NCBI GenBank assembly: GCA_002399445.1 | Contig: DHDR01000022.1 | Location: 21,424-85,423, forward strand | Direction: 5' to 3' | Length of the DNA: 64,000 nt | Origin: Ruminococcaceae bacterium UBA4871 | GTDB taxonomy: Bacteria; Bacillota; Clostridia; Oscillospirales; Acutalibacteraceae | Part shown: one piece after another, positions 6,810 to 15,246 of the stretch | Position numbering within the stretch: position 1 is the first letter of the stretch | How the letters are laid out: the number at the start of each line of letters is the position of its first letter | Translations under genes and position numbers: made by a program | Notes under the pieces: generated by a model | What the model was told of the DNA's origin: nothing | Databases searched by the model: none | The model's input: the letters and a program-made list of their open reading frames with translations, nothing else

Positions 6810-7991
6810 ATGGACATCAAAGAAGAAGCCATGAAAATGCATGAGAAATGGGCCGGAAAGCTGGAAGTCAAATCCCGCGTGAGCATTCAGGACAGCCATG
6901 ATCTTTCTGTTGCCTATACTCCGGGAGTGGCACAGCCGTGTCTTGCCATCCAGAAAGATCCATCTCTCAGTTATACACTGACACGGCGCTGGAATACGGT
7001 TGCGGTCATTACGGACGGTACGGCCATTCTCGGACTTGGCGATATTGGTCCGGAAGCAGGGATGCCAGTGATGGAGGGCAAGTGTGTACTCTTTAAAGAA
7101 TTTGCGGATATTGATGCAGTCCCGCTTTGCCTGAAAACAAAGGATGTGGACGAACTGGTTCGCACCATTTATCTGCTTTCCGGTTCGTTTGGCGGTATTA
7201 ACTTAGAGGATATTTCAGCCCCCCGTTGTTTTGAAGTGGAGCGCAGACTGAAAGAACTATGTGAAATTCCGGTGTTTCACGATGATCAGCATGGAACCGC
7301 TATTATTGTAGGTGCTGCACTCATGAATGCGTTGAAGGTAACCGGCAAAAAGGCAAATGAAATTCGTTGTGTAGTCAATGGGGCTGGAAGTGCCGGCATT
7401 GCGATTGCCAAGCATCTGATGCGTCTTGGAGTCAAAAATCTCATTCTCTGTGACCGATTTGGTATTATCTGTGAGGGAATGGAGGGACTGAATCCTGCGC
7501 ATGAAGCCATGAGCCATGTGACCAATCCGGAGCACAGGCGCGGCAGTTTGGCAGATGCGCTGGCCGGTGCGGATGTGTTTGTGGGTGTTTCAGCGCCCGG
7601 AGTGCTGAAACCGGAGATGATTCAGAGCATGGCGGAAAAACCGATTGTATTTCCAATGGCGAATCCGGTACCGGAAATTATGCCGGAAGACGCGCTGAAA
7701 GCAGGCGCAGCTGTGGTGGGAACCGGCCGTTCTGATTTTCCCAACCAGATTAACAATGTGTTGGCATTTCCCGGTATTTTCCGCGGCGCACTGGATGTAC
7801 GCGCATGTGATATCAATGATGAGATGAAGACGGCAGCTTCTTATGCCATTGCGGGGATCCTTACCGAAACAGAGCTTTCAGCGGAGTGTATCCTTCCGAA
7901 AGCTTTTGATAAGCGCATTGTACCGACTGTCGCAAAAGCCGTTGCAGAAGCCGCCGTGAAAAGCGGCGTTGCCAGAGTATCATCGAATTGA
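6810..7991 (+). CDS. NAD(P)-dependent malic enzyme
   Basis: Oxidative decarboxylation of malate to pyruvate in the cytosol. The 393-aa length fits the short bacterial malic enzymes. Seen: the N-terminal YTPGVAQPC segment with the catalytic Tyr, TDGTAILGLGDIGPEAGMP with metal-site and substrate residues, FHDDQHGTA containing the metal-binding Asp residues, and a Rossmann motif VVNGAGSAGIAIAKH near 188-202 that binds the nicotinamide cofactor. GAGGAGG precedes the ATG at 6810. The gene lies between two terminator or promoter regions and appears monocistronic. I could not find a clear promoter in the 120 nt after the noncoding RNA's terminator. NAD versus NADP preference cannot be read safely. 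Confidence 0.93.
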   Translation: MDIKEEAMKMHEKWAGKLEVKSRVSIQDSHDLSVAYTPGVAQPCLAIQKDPSLSYTLTRRWNTVAVITDGTAILGLGDIGPEAGMPVMEGKCVLFKEFADIDAVPLCLKTKDVDELVRTIYLLSGSFGGINLEDISAPRCFEVERRLKELCEIPVFHDDQHGTAIIVGAALMNALKVTGKKANEIRCVVNGAGSAGIAIAKHLMRLGVKNLILCDRFGIICEGMEGLNPAHEAMSHVTNPEHRRGSLADALAGADVFVGVSAPGVLKPEMIQSMAEKPIVFPMANPVPEIMPEDALKAGAAVVGTGRSDFPNQINNVLAFPGIFRGALDVRACDINDEMKTAASYAIAGILTETELSAECILPKAFDKRIVPTVAKAVAEAAVKSGVARVSSN

Positions 7992-7992
7992 G

Positions 7993-8021
7993 ATTTTAAT
8001 AGGCAGAACCTTTGGCGTCAA
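7993..8021 (-). promoter_or_regulatory. Leftward promoter-like sequence facing the end of the malic enzyme gene
   Basis: On the minus strand, TTGACG (8021-8016), a 17-nt spacer and TAAAAT (7998-7993). If active it would make RNA antisense to the malic enzyme gene. Its -35 box lies in the left arm of an inverted repeat. Confidence 0.4.
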
Positions 8022-8118
8022 GGCGCATATTTAAGCCGAGAAACAGGAAAACAAATCTGCTGACTGATGAATTTTATGGGGATTCGTTTCCCAATTTTCT
8101 CTTTCATACGCCTTGACG
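8016..8118. repeat. Inverted repeat carrying two outward -35 boxes
   Basis: CGTCAAGGCG (8016-8025) and its exact complement CGCCTTGACG (8109-8118), 83 nt apart; with one mismatch the arms extend to 13 bp. Each arm supplies the -35 box of an outward-facing promoter. It may be a paired operator, a long-range stem or an invertible segment. Confidence 0.55.
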
Positions 8119-8141
8119 TTACTGGTTTAAAGCAATATAAT
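8113..8141 (+). promoter_or_regulatory. sigma-A promoter of serC-serA
   Basis: TTGACG (8113-8118), a 17-nt spacer and TATAAT (8136-8141), about 70 nt upstream of the serC start site for translation. Confidence 0.78.
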
Positions 8142-8162
8142 AATTTTTATAAGTTTCCGGTA

Positions 8163-8179
8163 GGTGCAAAATTTGCACC
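8163..8179. promoter_or_regulatory. Palindromic operator-like site in the serC leader
   Basis: GGTGCAAA-A-TTTGCACC, a perfect 8-bp-arm palindrome 22 nt downstream of the -10 box and about 30 nt before the ribosome-binding site. It is well placed for a dimeric repressor. No regulator gene is adjacent. Confidence 0.55.
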
Positions 8180-8220
8180 GCCGTTACAAACGCAACAAAT
8201 GAAATTGGAGGTTCAGTCGT

Positions 8221-9306
8221 ATGAAACGTGTGTACAACTTTTCTGCCGGTCCTTCTATGCTGCCTGAGGAAGTTCTCCGCCAGGCTGGAAATGAAATCCT
8301 TAGTTACAAGGGTTGCGGCCAGTCAGTGATGGAGATGTCACATCGATCTAGTGTGTTCCAAAGCATCATTGACCGTGCAGAATCCCTCCTGCGCGATGTA
8401 ATGAAAATTCCGGACAATTATAAAGTCTTGTTCCTGCAGGGCGGTGCATCCAGCCAGTTTGCGATGGTTCCGCTTAATTTGATGAACGGGTCTCACAAAG
8501 CAGACTATGTGCTGACCGGCCAGTGGGCGACGAAATCATGGAAAGAAGCTTCCCGATATGGGGAAACAAAAGTGATAGCAAGCAGTAAGGATAAGACCTT
8601 TACTTACATCCCTAAACTGGATCCTGCTGCATTTACGCCGGATGCAGATTATTTTTACATTTGCATGAACAACACGATTTATGGAACAACTTACCATACT
8701 TTGCCGCAAACCGGAAAGGTGCCGCTGGTGGCGGATATTTCCTCCTGTATCTGCAGCGAACCGCTGGATATCAGCAAATTTGGTGTGGTGTTTGCAGGCG
8801 CACAAAAGAATTTGGCACCTGCTGGTCTGACCGTTGTCATTATCCGGGATGACCTTATCGGTCATGCACAGGAAATGACGCCGACCATGATGAATTATCA
8901 GACACATACCGACCATGGCAGCATGTTTAATACACCGCCATGCTGGTCCATTTATATGTGTATGTTGGTGCTGGAGTGGATTCAGAACACGATCGGCGGT
9001 CTGGGCGAAATGCAGAAACGCAACCAGAAAAAGGCAAAACTCCTCTATGATTTTCTGGACAGCAGTAAGATGTTCCACGGGACAGTTGTTCCGGAGGACC
9101 GCTCTCTGATGAATATTCCGTTTGTTACAGACAGTGATGAACTGAATGCAAAATTTGTCAAAGAAGCAGAAAACGAAGATATGGTCAACTTGAAGGGCCA
9201 CCGCACTGTCGGAGGCATGCGCGCTTCTATTTATAATGCAATGCCTTATGAAGGTGTGGAGAAGCTTGTCAACTTCATGGAGAAGTTTGAAAAGGCAAAC
9301 AGCTAA
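8221..9306 (+). CDS. serC: Phosphoserine aminotransferase SerC
   Basis: Transfers an amino group from glutamate to 3-phosphohydroxypyruvate, the second step of serine synthesis; it also acts in some PLP pathways. The protein begins RVYNFSAGPSMLPEEVL, the family hallmark. LQGGASSQF near 73-81 binds the phosphate of PLP, and the Schiff-base lysine lies in GAQKNLAP near residue 195. At 361 aa it is full length, ending in the RASIYNAMP phosphate-binding segment. GGAGG precedes the ATG. It is first in a two-gene operon with serA 25 nt downstream, under a promoter with a palindromic candidate operator. Confidence 0.96.
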   Translation: MKRVYNFSAGPSMLPEEVLRQAGNEILSYKGCGQSVMEMSHRSSVFQSIIDRAESLLRDVMKIPDNYKVLFLQGGASSQFAMVPLNLMNGSHKADYVLTGQWATKSWKEASRYGETKVIASSKDKTFTYIPKLDPAAFTPDADYFYICMNNTIYGTTYHTLPQTGKVPLVADISSCICSEPLDISKFGVVFAGAQKNLAPAGLTVVIIRDDLIGHAQEMTPTMMNYQTHTDHGSMFNTPPCWSIYMCMLVLEWIQNTIGGLGEMQKRNQKKAKLLYDFLDSSKMFHGTVVPEDRSLMNIPFVTDSDELNAKFVKEAENEDMVNLKGHRTVGGMRASIYNAMPYEGVEKLVNFMEKFEKANS

Positions 9307-9331
9307 GCAGATAGGTGAGGAGGTCTTTTCC

Positions 9332-10489
9332 ATGTACAAAATTCAATACTTAAATAAAATTTCGCCAGCAGGAACAGCATGCTTTGGGGACAACTATGAA
9401 ACCGGAGAAAATGTGCAGACACCGGATGCCATAATGGTGCGCTCTGCTTCTATGCATGAGCGGGAACTGCCCGAAACGCTGCTGGCCATTGCACGGGCAG
9501 GTGCTGGTGTTAATAATATCCCACTTGACAAATGCAGCGAGAAGGGCATTGTTGTTTTTAATACGCCCGGTGCAAATGCGAACGCGGTGAAGGAACTGGT
9601 GCTGTGTGCGCTGTTCCTGACTTCGCGTAAAATCATCCCCGGAATTGAATGGTGCAAAAAGCTGACTGGCGCTGATGTGGCAAAGCAGATTGAAAAGGGC
9701 AAAAGTCAGTTTGTGGGTCCTGAAATTTTTGGAAAAAAATTGGGCGTCATTGGCTTGGGCGCAATCGGCGTATTGGTGGCAAACGCTGCCAAGAGTCTCG
9801 GCATGGAAGTTTATGGATATGATCCGTTCCTTTCGGTAGATTCTGCATGGGGACTTTCCCGCTCTGTGAAGCATGCTCACTCTTTGGATGACATTTGGGA
9901 AAACTGTGATTATATCACAATTCATGTTCCACAGACACCAGATACAAAAGAAATGATTAATGCGGAAGCAATGGATAAGATGAAACAAGGTGTCCGTGTG
10001 CTGAACTTCGCCCGCGGCGGTTTGGTAAACTCTGATGATATGATGCAAGCTCTTCACAGCGGAAAAATTTCAGCCTATGCAACCGACTTCCCAGCTCCGG
10101 AAATGATTGGTGCAGAGAATGTGATTGCTGTTCCGCATTTGGGTGCCTCCACGCCGGAAAGCGAGGATAACTGTGCCCGGATGGCAGCAAATGAGCTGAA
10201 AGATTATCTTGAAAATGGGAATATCCGGCACAGCGTGAATATGCCGGCTGTTTCCATGCCGCGTGCGGGCAGCGGGCGCATCTGTCTTTTGCACCGCAAT
10301 GTGCCAAATACGATTAGTAAAGCTGCGGGAAAAGTGGCTGGCATGGGGATTAATATTGAAAACATGCAGTCTAAATCCCGGAAAGAGTACGCCTATACGA
10401 TTCTGGATGTCACAGGTGTGGTAACACAGCAGGCAGTGGATGGACTTTGTTCGTTGGAGGAAGTTATCCGTGCGCGCGTGATTCGCTGA
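9332..10489 (+). CDS. serA: D-3-phosphoglycerate dehydrogenase SerA (short, ACT-containing form)
   Basis: Oxidises 3-phosphoglycerate to 3-phosphohydroxypyruvate, the committed step of serine synthesis. At 385 aa it belongs to the short form with a C-terminal ACT-like domain (about 313-385) and lacks the extra intervening domain of longer SerA. The NAD motif GVIGLGAIG lies near 140-148; catalytic Arg is in NFARGGLVN near 226 and His in VPHLGAS near 269. I start at the ATG at 9332, which has GAGGAGG just upstream; an earlier in-frame ATG lies inside serC. A hairpin terminator follows. ACT domains usually bind the end-product amino acid, so serine feedback is likely but inferred. Confidence 0.94.
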   Translation: MYKIQYLNKISPAGTACFGDNYETGENVQTPDAIMVRSASMHERELPETLLAIARAGAGVNNIPLDKCSEKGIVVFNTPGANANAVKELVLCALFLTSRKIIPGIEWCKKLTGADVAKQIEKGKSQFVGPEIFGKKLGVIGLGAIGVLVANAAKSLGMEVYGYDPFLSVDSAWGLSRSVKHAHSLDDIWENCDYITIHVPQTPDTKEMINAEAMDKMKQGVRVLNFARGGLVNSDDMMQALHSGKISAYATDFPAPEMIGAENVIAVPHLGASTPESEDNCARMAANELKDYLENGNIRHSVNMPAVSMPRAGSGRICLLHRNVPNTISKAAGKVAGMGINIENMQSKSRKEYAYTILDVTGVVTQQAVDGLCSLEEVIRARVIR

Positions 10490-10531
10490 AGCAGTCCAGT
10501 GAGGCAATACTAAATTTTCATTTTATTTCGT

Positions 10532-10576
10532 CGGGCCGATGCAGGGCAGAAAGTGCTCTGCACCGGCCCGCATTTT
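10532..10576 (+). terminator. Terminator of the serC-serA operon
   Basis: A long GC-rich hairpin whose outer arms are CGGGCCG (10532-10538) and CGGCCCG (10564-10570), followed by CATTTTG. The T-run is short. Confidence 0.65.
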
Positions 10577-10593
10577 GTCTGCGTGAATCCCCC

Positions 10594-10622
10594 TGTCATT
10601 TTGATATAAAATATTGTATAAT
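10594..10622 (+). promoter_or_regulatory. Promoter of the pyr operon
   Basis: TGTCAT (10594-10599), a 17-nt spacer and TATAAT (10617-10622). The -10 box is perfect and the -35 weak. No PyrR-type attenuator is visible in the 30-nt leader. Confidence 0.55.
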
Positions 10623-10651
10623 AACAGACAGGATAACAAGGAGGGCTTGGC

Positions 10652-11932
10652 ATGAAAATCTTGCTGAGGAATGCCAAACTGGCAGATCCGGAACGCAATG
10701 CACAGCAGACGGGCGATTTGCTGATGGAGGATGGACAGATTTTAGGAGCCGGCGGACACATTACAGTTTCAGATGCAGAAATTGTGGACTGTACCGGCTT
10801 AGTCGTTTCTCCGGGTTTGGTCGATATGCATGTGCACTTGCGGGACCCCGGATTCACAGAAAAGGAAGATGTTCTTACCGGATGCAGAGCTGCCGCAGCC
10901 GGAGGTGTGACAACACTTCTGTGTATGCCGAATACCCGGCCGGCAGTAGATGAGCCGGATACAGTGGCCTATATTTTAGAAAAAGCACAGCATGCGGACG
11001 CACATGTCTGTGTGGCAGGTGCACTGACGGCCGGACTGGCTGGGAAAAAGCGGACCAATCTGCGGGAATTAATGGAAGCAGGGGTGACGGCCTTTTCCGA
11101 TGACGGACATCCAGTTGAAAACAGCCGGATTATGGCAGAGGCCATGCAGGAAGCAGCTGAACTTCATATGCCGGTCCTCTCACACTGTGAAGTACCGGAA
11201 TTAACGGCGGGTGGAAAAATGAATGAAGGTGCTGTCAGCCAAGAATTGGGAGTCCCTGGTGTGCCTGCTGCTTCCGAAGAATGCGGTACTGCACGGGAGC
11301 TCGCTTTGGCGGAAGCCCTTCAGGTTCCTGTTCATATCTGCCATGTCAGTACAAAAGCAAGTGTTGCGCTGATTCGCACTTTTAAAAAGCGCGGTGTGCC
11401 GGTTACTTGTGAAACCGCACCGCATTATTTTGCTTTGACAGAGGAGGCTATGCGCAGCAAGGACGCAAATTTGCGTATGAGTCCACCGCTGCGGACAGAA
11501 GCTGACCGCCGTGCCATTATTGAGGGCCTGCATGACGGCACAATTGACGCAATTGCAACCGATCATGCGCCTCATACACCGGCGGAAAAGGAAGACTTTC
11601 TGCAGGCGCCGAACGGTGTTATTGGTATGGAGACAAGCTTGGCGGCAGGCATTACTTTTTTAGTCAAACCGGGATATCTGAAACTTACTCAACTTCTGTA
11701 TAAAATGAGTGCGGCTCCAGCTAAACTTCTGGGTCTGCCCTATGGCGGTCTGATGCCCGGTGCGGCAGCTGATGTTATTGTCTTTGATCCAGAAGAGGAA
11801 TGGACCGTTGATCCGGAAAAACTGCACGGAAAAAGTAAGAATGCGGTCTTTAAGGGAATGAAGCTGTGCGGAAAAGTGAAGCGTACCTATTATGCCGGCC
11901 GGCTGGTTTACTGCGACCAACCGGAGTCCTAA
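10652..11932 (+). CDS. pyrC: Dihydroorotase PyrC
   Basis: Cyclises N-carbamoyl-aspartate to dihydroorotate in pyrimidine synthesis. It is a 426-aa amidohydrolase of the firmicute type I group. The zinc ligands are visible: HVHLRDPGF with HxH near 59-61, HCEVPE and HICHVS in mid-protein, and DHAPHTP with the metal Asp near 304. AGGAGGG precedes the ATG. It heads the run pyrC-pyrF-pyrK-pyrD; pyrB is not in the window. Confidence 0.95.
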   Translation: MKILLRNAKLADPERNAQQTGDLLMEDGQILGAGGHITVSDAEIVDCTGLVVSPGLVDMHVHLRDPGFTEKEDVLTGCRAAAAGGVTTLLCMPNTRPAVDEPDTVAYILEKAQHADAHVCVAGALTAGLAGKKRTNLRELMEAGVTAFSDDGHPVENSRIMAEAMQEAAELHMPVLSHCEVPELTAGGKMNEGAVSQELGVPGVPAASEECGTARELALAEALQVPVHICHVSTKASVALIRTFKKRGVPVTCETAPHYFALTEEAMRSKDANLRMSPPLRTEADRRAIIEGLHDGTIDAIATDHAPHTPAEKEDFLQAPNGVIGMETSLAAGITFLVKPGYLKLTQLLYKMSAAPAKLLGLPYGGLMPGAAADVIVFDPEEEWTVDPEKLHGKSKNAVFKGMKLCGKVKRTYYAGRLVYCDQPES

Positions 11933-11985
11933 CATGAAAAAATACAATTTGTATTCATTACTTTAAAAAATACAGGGAGTAAATT

Positions 11986-12909
11986 ATGGACAGACTGATT
12001 GAAGCAATCCGAACCAAAAAGAATCCGACAGTTGCGGGATTGGACCCAAAACTCTCCTACATTCCGTCATTTCTTCGTAAAGCGGCTTATGCGAAATATG
12101 GGGAAACGCTGGAAGGTGCGGCGGAAGCTATCCTGCAGTTTAACTATGGGTTGATTGATGCATTGGCAGCAATTGTTCCGGCAGTCAAGCCGCAGTGCGC
12201 CTATTATGAGCAGTTTGGCTGGCAGGGCATGCGCGCTTTGGAGGCAACGATCCGGTATGCACAGCAAAAAGGGCTTTATGTCATTACAGACGGGAAGCGG
12301 AATGACATTGGTACGACAATGGAAGCTTACGCGAAAGCTCACCTCGGTACCACAGAAGTGGAAGGGACACAAATTCCCGCTTTTGACGGGGACGCATTAA
12401 CCGTTAATCCATATCTTGGTTCAGATGGCATCCGGCCCTTGCTGCCTATCTGTAAAGAGCGGGACAAATCTATCTTTGCTTTGGTCAAAACCAGCAATCC
12501 ATCTTCGGGAGAACTGCAGGACCGCACTTTTGCGGACGGAAAAACGCTTTATGCCACCATTGGTTCCCTCTGTGAAGACTGGGGAAAAGAGAGCCGCGGG
12601 CAATATGGTTACAGCCGTGTCGGCGCAGTGGTTGGTGCAACGTATCCGACGCAATTGGGAGAATTGCGTAAAGCCTTGCCGCATACGTTCTTTTTGGTGC
12701 CGGGGTACGGTGCGCAGGGCGGTGGTGCGAAAGATGTTGCACCGGCGTTTGATCAACATGGTCTTGGTGCAATCGTCAACGCCTCCCGCAGTATTTTGAC
12801 GGCATGGCAGAAGGTCGGCGCCGCAGAACAGGATTATGCGAAGGCCGCTGCGGAGGAGGCCATCCAGATGCGGGATGCAATTATGGCGGAAATTGGAGGC
12901 ATTCAATGA
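11986..12909 (+). CDS. pyrF: Orotidine 5'-phosphate decarboxylase, type 2
   Basis: Decarboxylates OMP to UMP, the last step of the pathway. At 307 aa it is the longer type 2 enzyme found in mycobacteria and many Clostridia, not the 230-aa E. coli type. N-terminal TVAGLDPKLSYIP and the catalytic DGKRNDIGTT with Lys near 103 are characteristic. The C-terminal LVPGYGAQGGG binds phosphate, followed by NASRSI. Its TGA overlaps the ATG of pyrK by 4 nt, indicating translational coupling. GGGAG lies before the start at 11986. Confidence 0.95.
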   Translation: MDRLIEAIRTKKNPTVAGLDPKLSYIPSFLRKAAYAKYGETLEGAAEAILQFNYGLIDALAAIVPAVKPQCAYYEQFGWQGMRALEATIRYAQQKGLYVITDGKRNDIGTTMEAYAKAHLGTTEVEGTQIPAFDGDALTVNPYLGSDGIRPLLPICKERDKSIFALVKTSNPSSGELQDRTFADGKTLYATIGSLCEDWGKESRGQYGYSRVGAVVGATYPTQLGELRKALPHTFFLVPGYGAQGGGAKDVAPAFDQHGLGAIVNASRSILTAWQKVGAAEQDYAKAAAEEAIQMRDAIMAEIGGIQ

Positions 12910-13661
12910 GATATGATACGGAACTCTGCCGGATTCTTGCCAAAAAACAGCTGACCAAAGATATATTTGATGTGACAGTTTCCGCACCGAAACTGGCACC
13001 AATTGCTAAACCGGGACAGTTTGCACAGATTTTGGTTCCGGGAAAAACACTCCGGCGGCCCATTTCCCTTTGCGGAATCGGCAGGGAAACTTTCCGGCTT
13101 GTCTTTCAGGTACGCGGCGCCGGGACCAAAATCCTCTCAGAACTGCAGCCGGGGGAGAAGATGGACATCCTTGCACCGTTGGGGAAAGGCTTTCCGCTGG
13201 AGGGCAGCGCCACGCACGCGGTGTTTGTCGGAGGCGGAATCGGAGTGCCGCCGCTTTTATGTGCCGCTGCGGCATTTTCCGGAGAGCGTACGGCGGTACT
13301 TGGTTTCCGCAGCAAAAATGCTGCCATTTTAGCAGATGACTTTGCTGCGTGCGGTTGTCAAGTGCAGATTGCAACCGATGATGGCAGTCTTGGAACACAT
13401 GGACTGGTGACGGATATTTTGAAAAAACAGCATTTTGATATCTGCTATGCCTGCGGACCGATGCCAATGCTCCGTGCAGTGGCAAAACTCTGTGCACAGC
13501 GGAAGATACCCTGCTGGATTTCCATGGAACAGCGGATGGCGTGTGGAATTGGCGCGTGCCTTGGCTGTGCAGTGGAACTCCGCCGGGAGGACGACAGCAG
13601 CTATTACGGGCATGTGTGCAAGGACGGACCGGTTTTTCCTGCGGACCGTGTTGTACTTTGA
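12906..13661 (+). CDS. pyrK: Dihydroorotate dehydrogenase electron-transfer subunit PyrK
   Basis: A flavin and [2Fe-2S] subunit that lets class 1B PyrD pass electrons to NAD+. The 251-aa protein has an N-terminal FAD-binding barrel with RRPISLCG, a nucleotide domain with FVGGGIGVPPLL, and four cysteines for the 2Fe-2S cluster at residues 213, 218, 221 and 238. I start at 12906, where ATGA overlaps the end of pyrF; the frame is open further upstream but lies inside pyrF. It is immediately followed by pyrD, its obligate partner. Confidence 0.95.
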   Translation: MRYDTELCRILAKKQLTKDIFDVTVSAPKLAPIAKPGQFAQILVPGKTLRRPISLCGIGRETFRLVFQVRGAGTKILSELQPGEKMDILAPLGKGFPLEGSATHAVFVGGGIGVPPLLCAAAAFSGERTAVLGFRSKNAAILADDFAACGCQVQIATDDGSLGTHGLVTDILKKQHFDICYACGPMPMLRAVAKLCAQRKIPCWISMEQRMACGIGACLGCAVELRREDDSSYYGHVCKDGPVFPADRVVL

Positions 13662-13675
13662 AAGAGGAGGGAAGT

Positions 13676-14587
13676 ATGGCCGATTTAAAAGTGAATATCG
13701 CCAACGTGGAATTTGCCAATCCCCTGATTGGGGCAAGCGGCACCGTTGGATTTGGGCACGAATATGCGGAATTTTATCCGCTTTCCACATTGGGCGGAAT
13801 TTCCTGTAAAGGCATCACGTTGAAAGCACGTCCCGGCAATCCGCCGCCGCGCATTGCGGAAACACCCTCCGGAATGCTTAATGCAGTGGGACTGCAGAAT
13901 CCTGGTGTGGAGCATTTTGTGCAAGAAGATCTTCCCTGGCTTAAACAGCAGGGCACGGTGGTCATTGCGAATATTGCAGGCAGCACGCCGGAAGATTACT
14001 GCGAGATGGCGGAGCGGCTTAGTGACACGGATGTTGATATGATAGAGCTGAATATTTCCTGTCCGAATGTCAAGCAGGGCGGTGTGCAGTTTGGTGTGAC
14101 CTGTGAGGGAGTAGAGAGCATTACGTCCCAAGTGCGCAGGCACTGCCGCAAGCCGCTGATGGTCAAGCTTTCACCGAATGTCGCAGATATTGCGGAAAAT
14201 GCAGCGGCGGCAGAGGCAGCCGGCGCAGATGCGGTTTCTTTAATTAATACATTGACCGGTATGCGCATCAACATTCAAACACATAGGCCGATTCTGCATA
14301 ATAACACCGGCGGGCTGAGTGGACCTGCCGTGTTTCCGGTTGCCGTTCGCATGGTCTGGCAAACAGCCCAAAGAGTAAAGATTCCAGTTGTTGGGCTGGG
14401 GGGAATTACCCGATGGCAGGATGCTGTGGAAATGATGCTTGCTGGTGCAGCTGCGTTTCAAGTTGGAACAGCATTCTTTACGGACCCATATGCGCCGGTG
14501 AAAATTCTAAACGGCTTAAAGCAGTATCTGGACGAAAATAAAATTACAAGTGTTACAGAATTGACAGGAAAGGTAGAACCATGGTAA
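13676..14587 (+). CDS. pyrD: Dihydroorotate dehydrogenase, class 1B catalytic subunit PyrD
   Basis: Oxidises dihydroorotate to orotate. The 303-aa FMN barrel shows the class 1B active-site cysteine in NISCPNVKQGG (Cys129), which replaces the serine of class 2 enzymes. The substrate loop NPLIGASGTVGFG lies near the start, and the FMN phosphate site is GLGGITRWQDA. The start at 13676 has GAGGAGGG upstream; upstream in-frame codons lie inside pyrK. The presence of pyrK confirms the NAD-linked heterotetramer. The end overlaps the next gene by 7 nt. Confidence 0.96.
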   Translation: MADLKVNIANVEFANPLIGASGTVGFGHEYAEFYPLSTLGGISCKGITLKARPGNPPPRIAETPSGMLNAVGLQNPGVEHFVQEDLPWLKQQGTVVIANIAGSTPEDYCEMAERLSDTDVDMIELNISCPNVKQGGVQFGVTCEGVESITSQVRRHCRKPLMVKLSPNVADIAENAAAAEAAGADAVSLINTLTGMRINIQTHRPILHNNTGGLSGPAVFPVAVRMVWQTAQRVKIPVVGLGGITRWQDAVEMMLAGAAAFQVGTAFFTDPYAPVKILNGLKQYLDENKITSVTELTGKVEPW

Positions 14588-15246
14588 CTATCTATTTAGT
14601 ACGGCATTGTGCTGCAGAAGGAAACGTGGACGGCACCTATCAGGGCCGTTATGACAGTAACATTACGGAGCTGGGGCAGAAACAATTGGAACTGGTCGCA
14701 ATGCGTCTGCGTAATGTTCCCTTTACAGCTATCTATACAAGTCCGCTCAAACGGGCGCGCGCAACAGCGGAAGCCATTAATCAGTATCATCATGTACCCT
14801 TAATTGCAGAAGAAAGCCTGATTGAAATCAATGTTGGAAAGATGGAAGGCATGAAATGGGCGGAGTTCCCAAAACGTTATCCAAAGGAAGCGGACGCGTG
14901 GTACCACCATCTCTGCGACTTTACGGCGCCGGATGGCGAAAGTATCCGACAGGTGGCAGACCGTGTTTGGAACGGTGTGCGTGCAGTCGTCAAAAAAGAG
15001 AATGTTCCCGGCAAGGAAAAAGTTCTCTGCATGACAACCCACGGCTGTGCGCTGCGCTGCTTTTTCTGTCGTGCTTTCGGATGGCCGCTTGACCGGATTG
15101 ATGAGGTACCTGTGAGTGACAATACCGGTATCTCAGAAGTGCGTTTTGCCGATGACGGCACATGTCAGGTTGTACGAATTGGAGATGCTTCTCATTTGAC
15201 AAAGGCACTTTCTGTACAGAAAAATGTAAAATGGGGGCGGGCATGA
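14581..15246 (+). CDS. Histidine phosphatase family protein
   Basis: A 221-aa phosphoglycerate-mutase-like phosphatase. The phosphohistidine motif appears as LVRHCAAEGN with His9, where most members have RHG; the following Cys is a variant. YTSPLKRARATAEAI carries the second conserved Arg, ESLIEINVGKMEG the acid residue, and TTHGCALRC the C-terminal His. All four catalytic positions are present, so activity is likely; the substrate is unknown. It overlaps pyrD by 7 nt and ruvX by 4 nt and so is expressed with them. A nucleotide or sugar phosphate target is only a guess. Confidence 0.85.
   Translation: MVTIYLVRHCAAEGNVDGTYQGRYDSNITELGQKQLELVAMRLRNVPFTAIYTSPLKRARATAEAINQYHHVPLIAEESLIEINVGKMEGMKWAEFPKRYPKEADAWYHHLCDFTAPDGESIRQVADRVWNGVRAVVKKENVPGKEKVLCMTTHGCALRCFFCRAFGWPLDRIDEVPVSDNTGISEVRFADDGTCQVVRIGDASHLTKALSVQKNVKWGRA

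Noticed and set aside
7999..8220. T-box or serine riboswitch upstream of serC
   Set aside because: No GGTGGTACC-type T-box and no terminator/antiterminator pair; only an inverted repeat and a palindrome are present.
8536..9339. 267-codon leftward ORF antisense to serC
   Set aside because: Mirror frame of a strongly conserved gene; low-quality translation.
13006..13743. 245-codon leftward ORF antisense to pyrK/pyrD
   Set aside because: Opposite two confirmed pyrimidine genes; no start or family signal.
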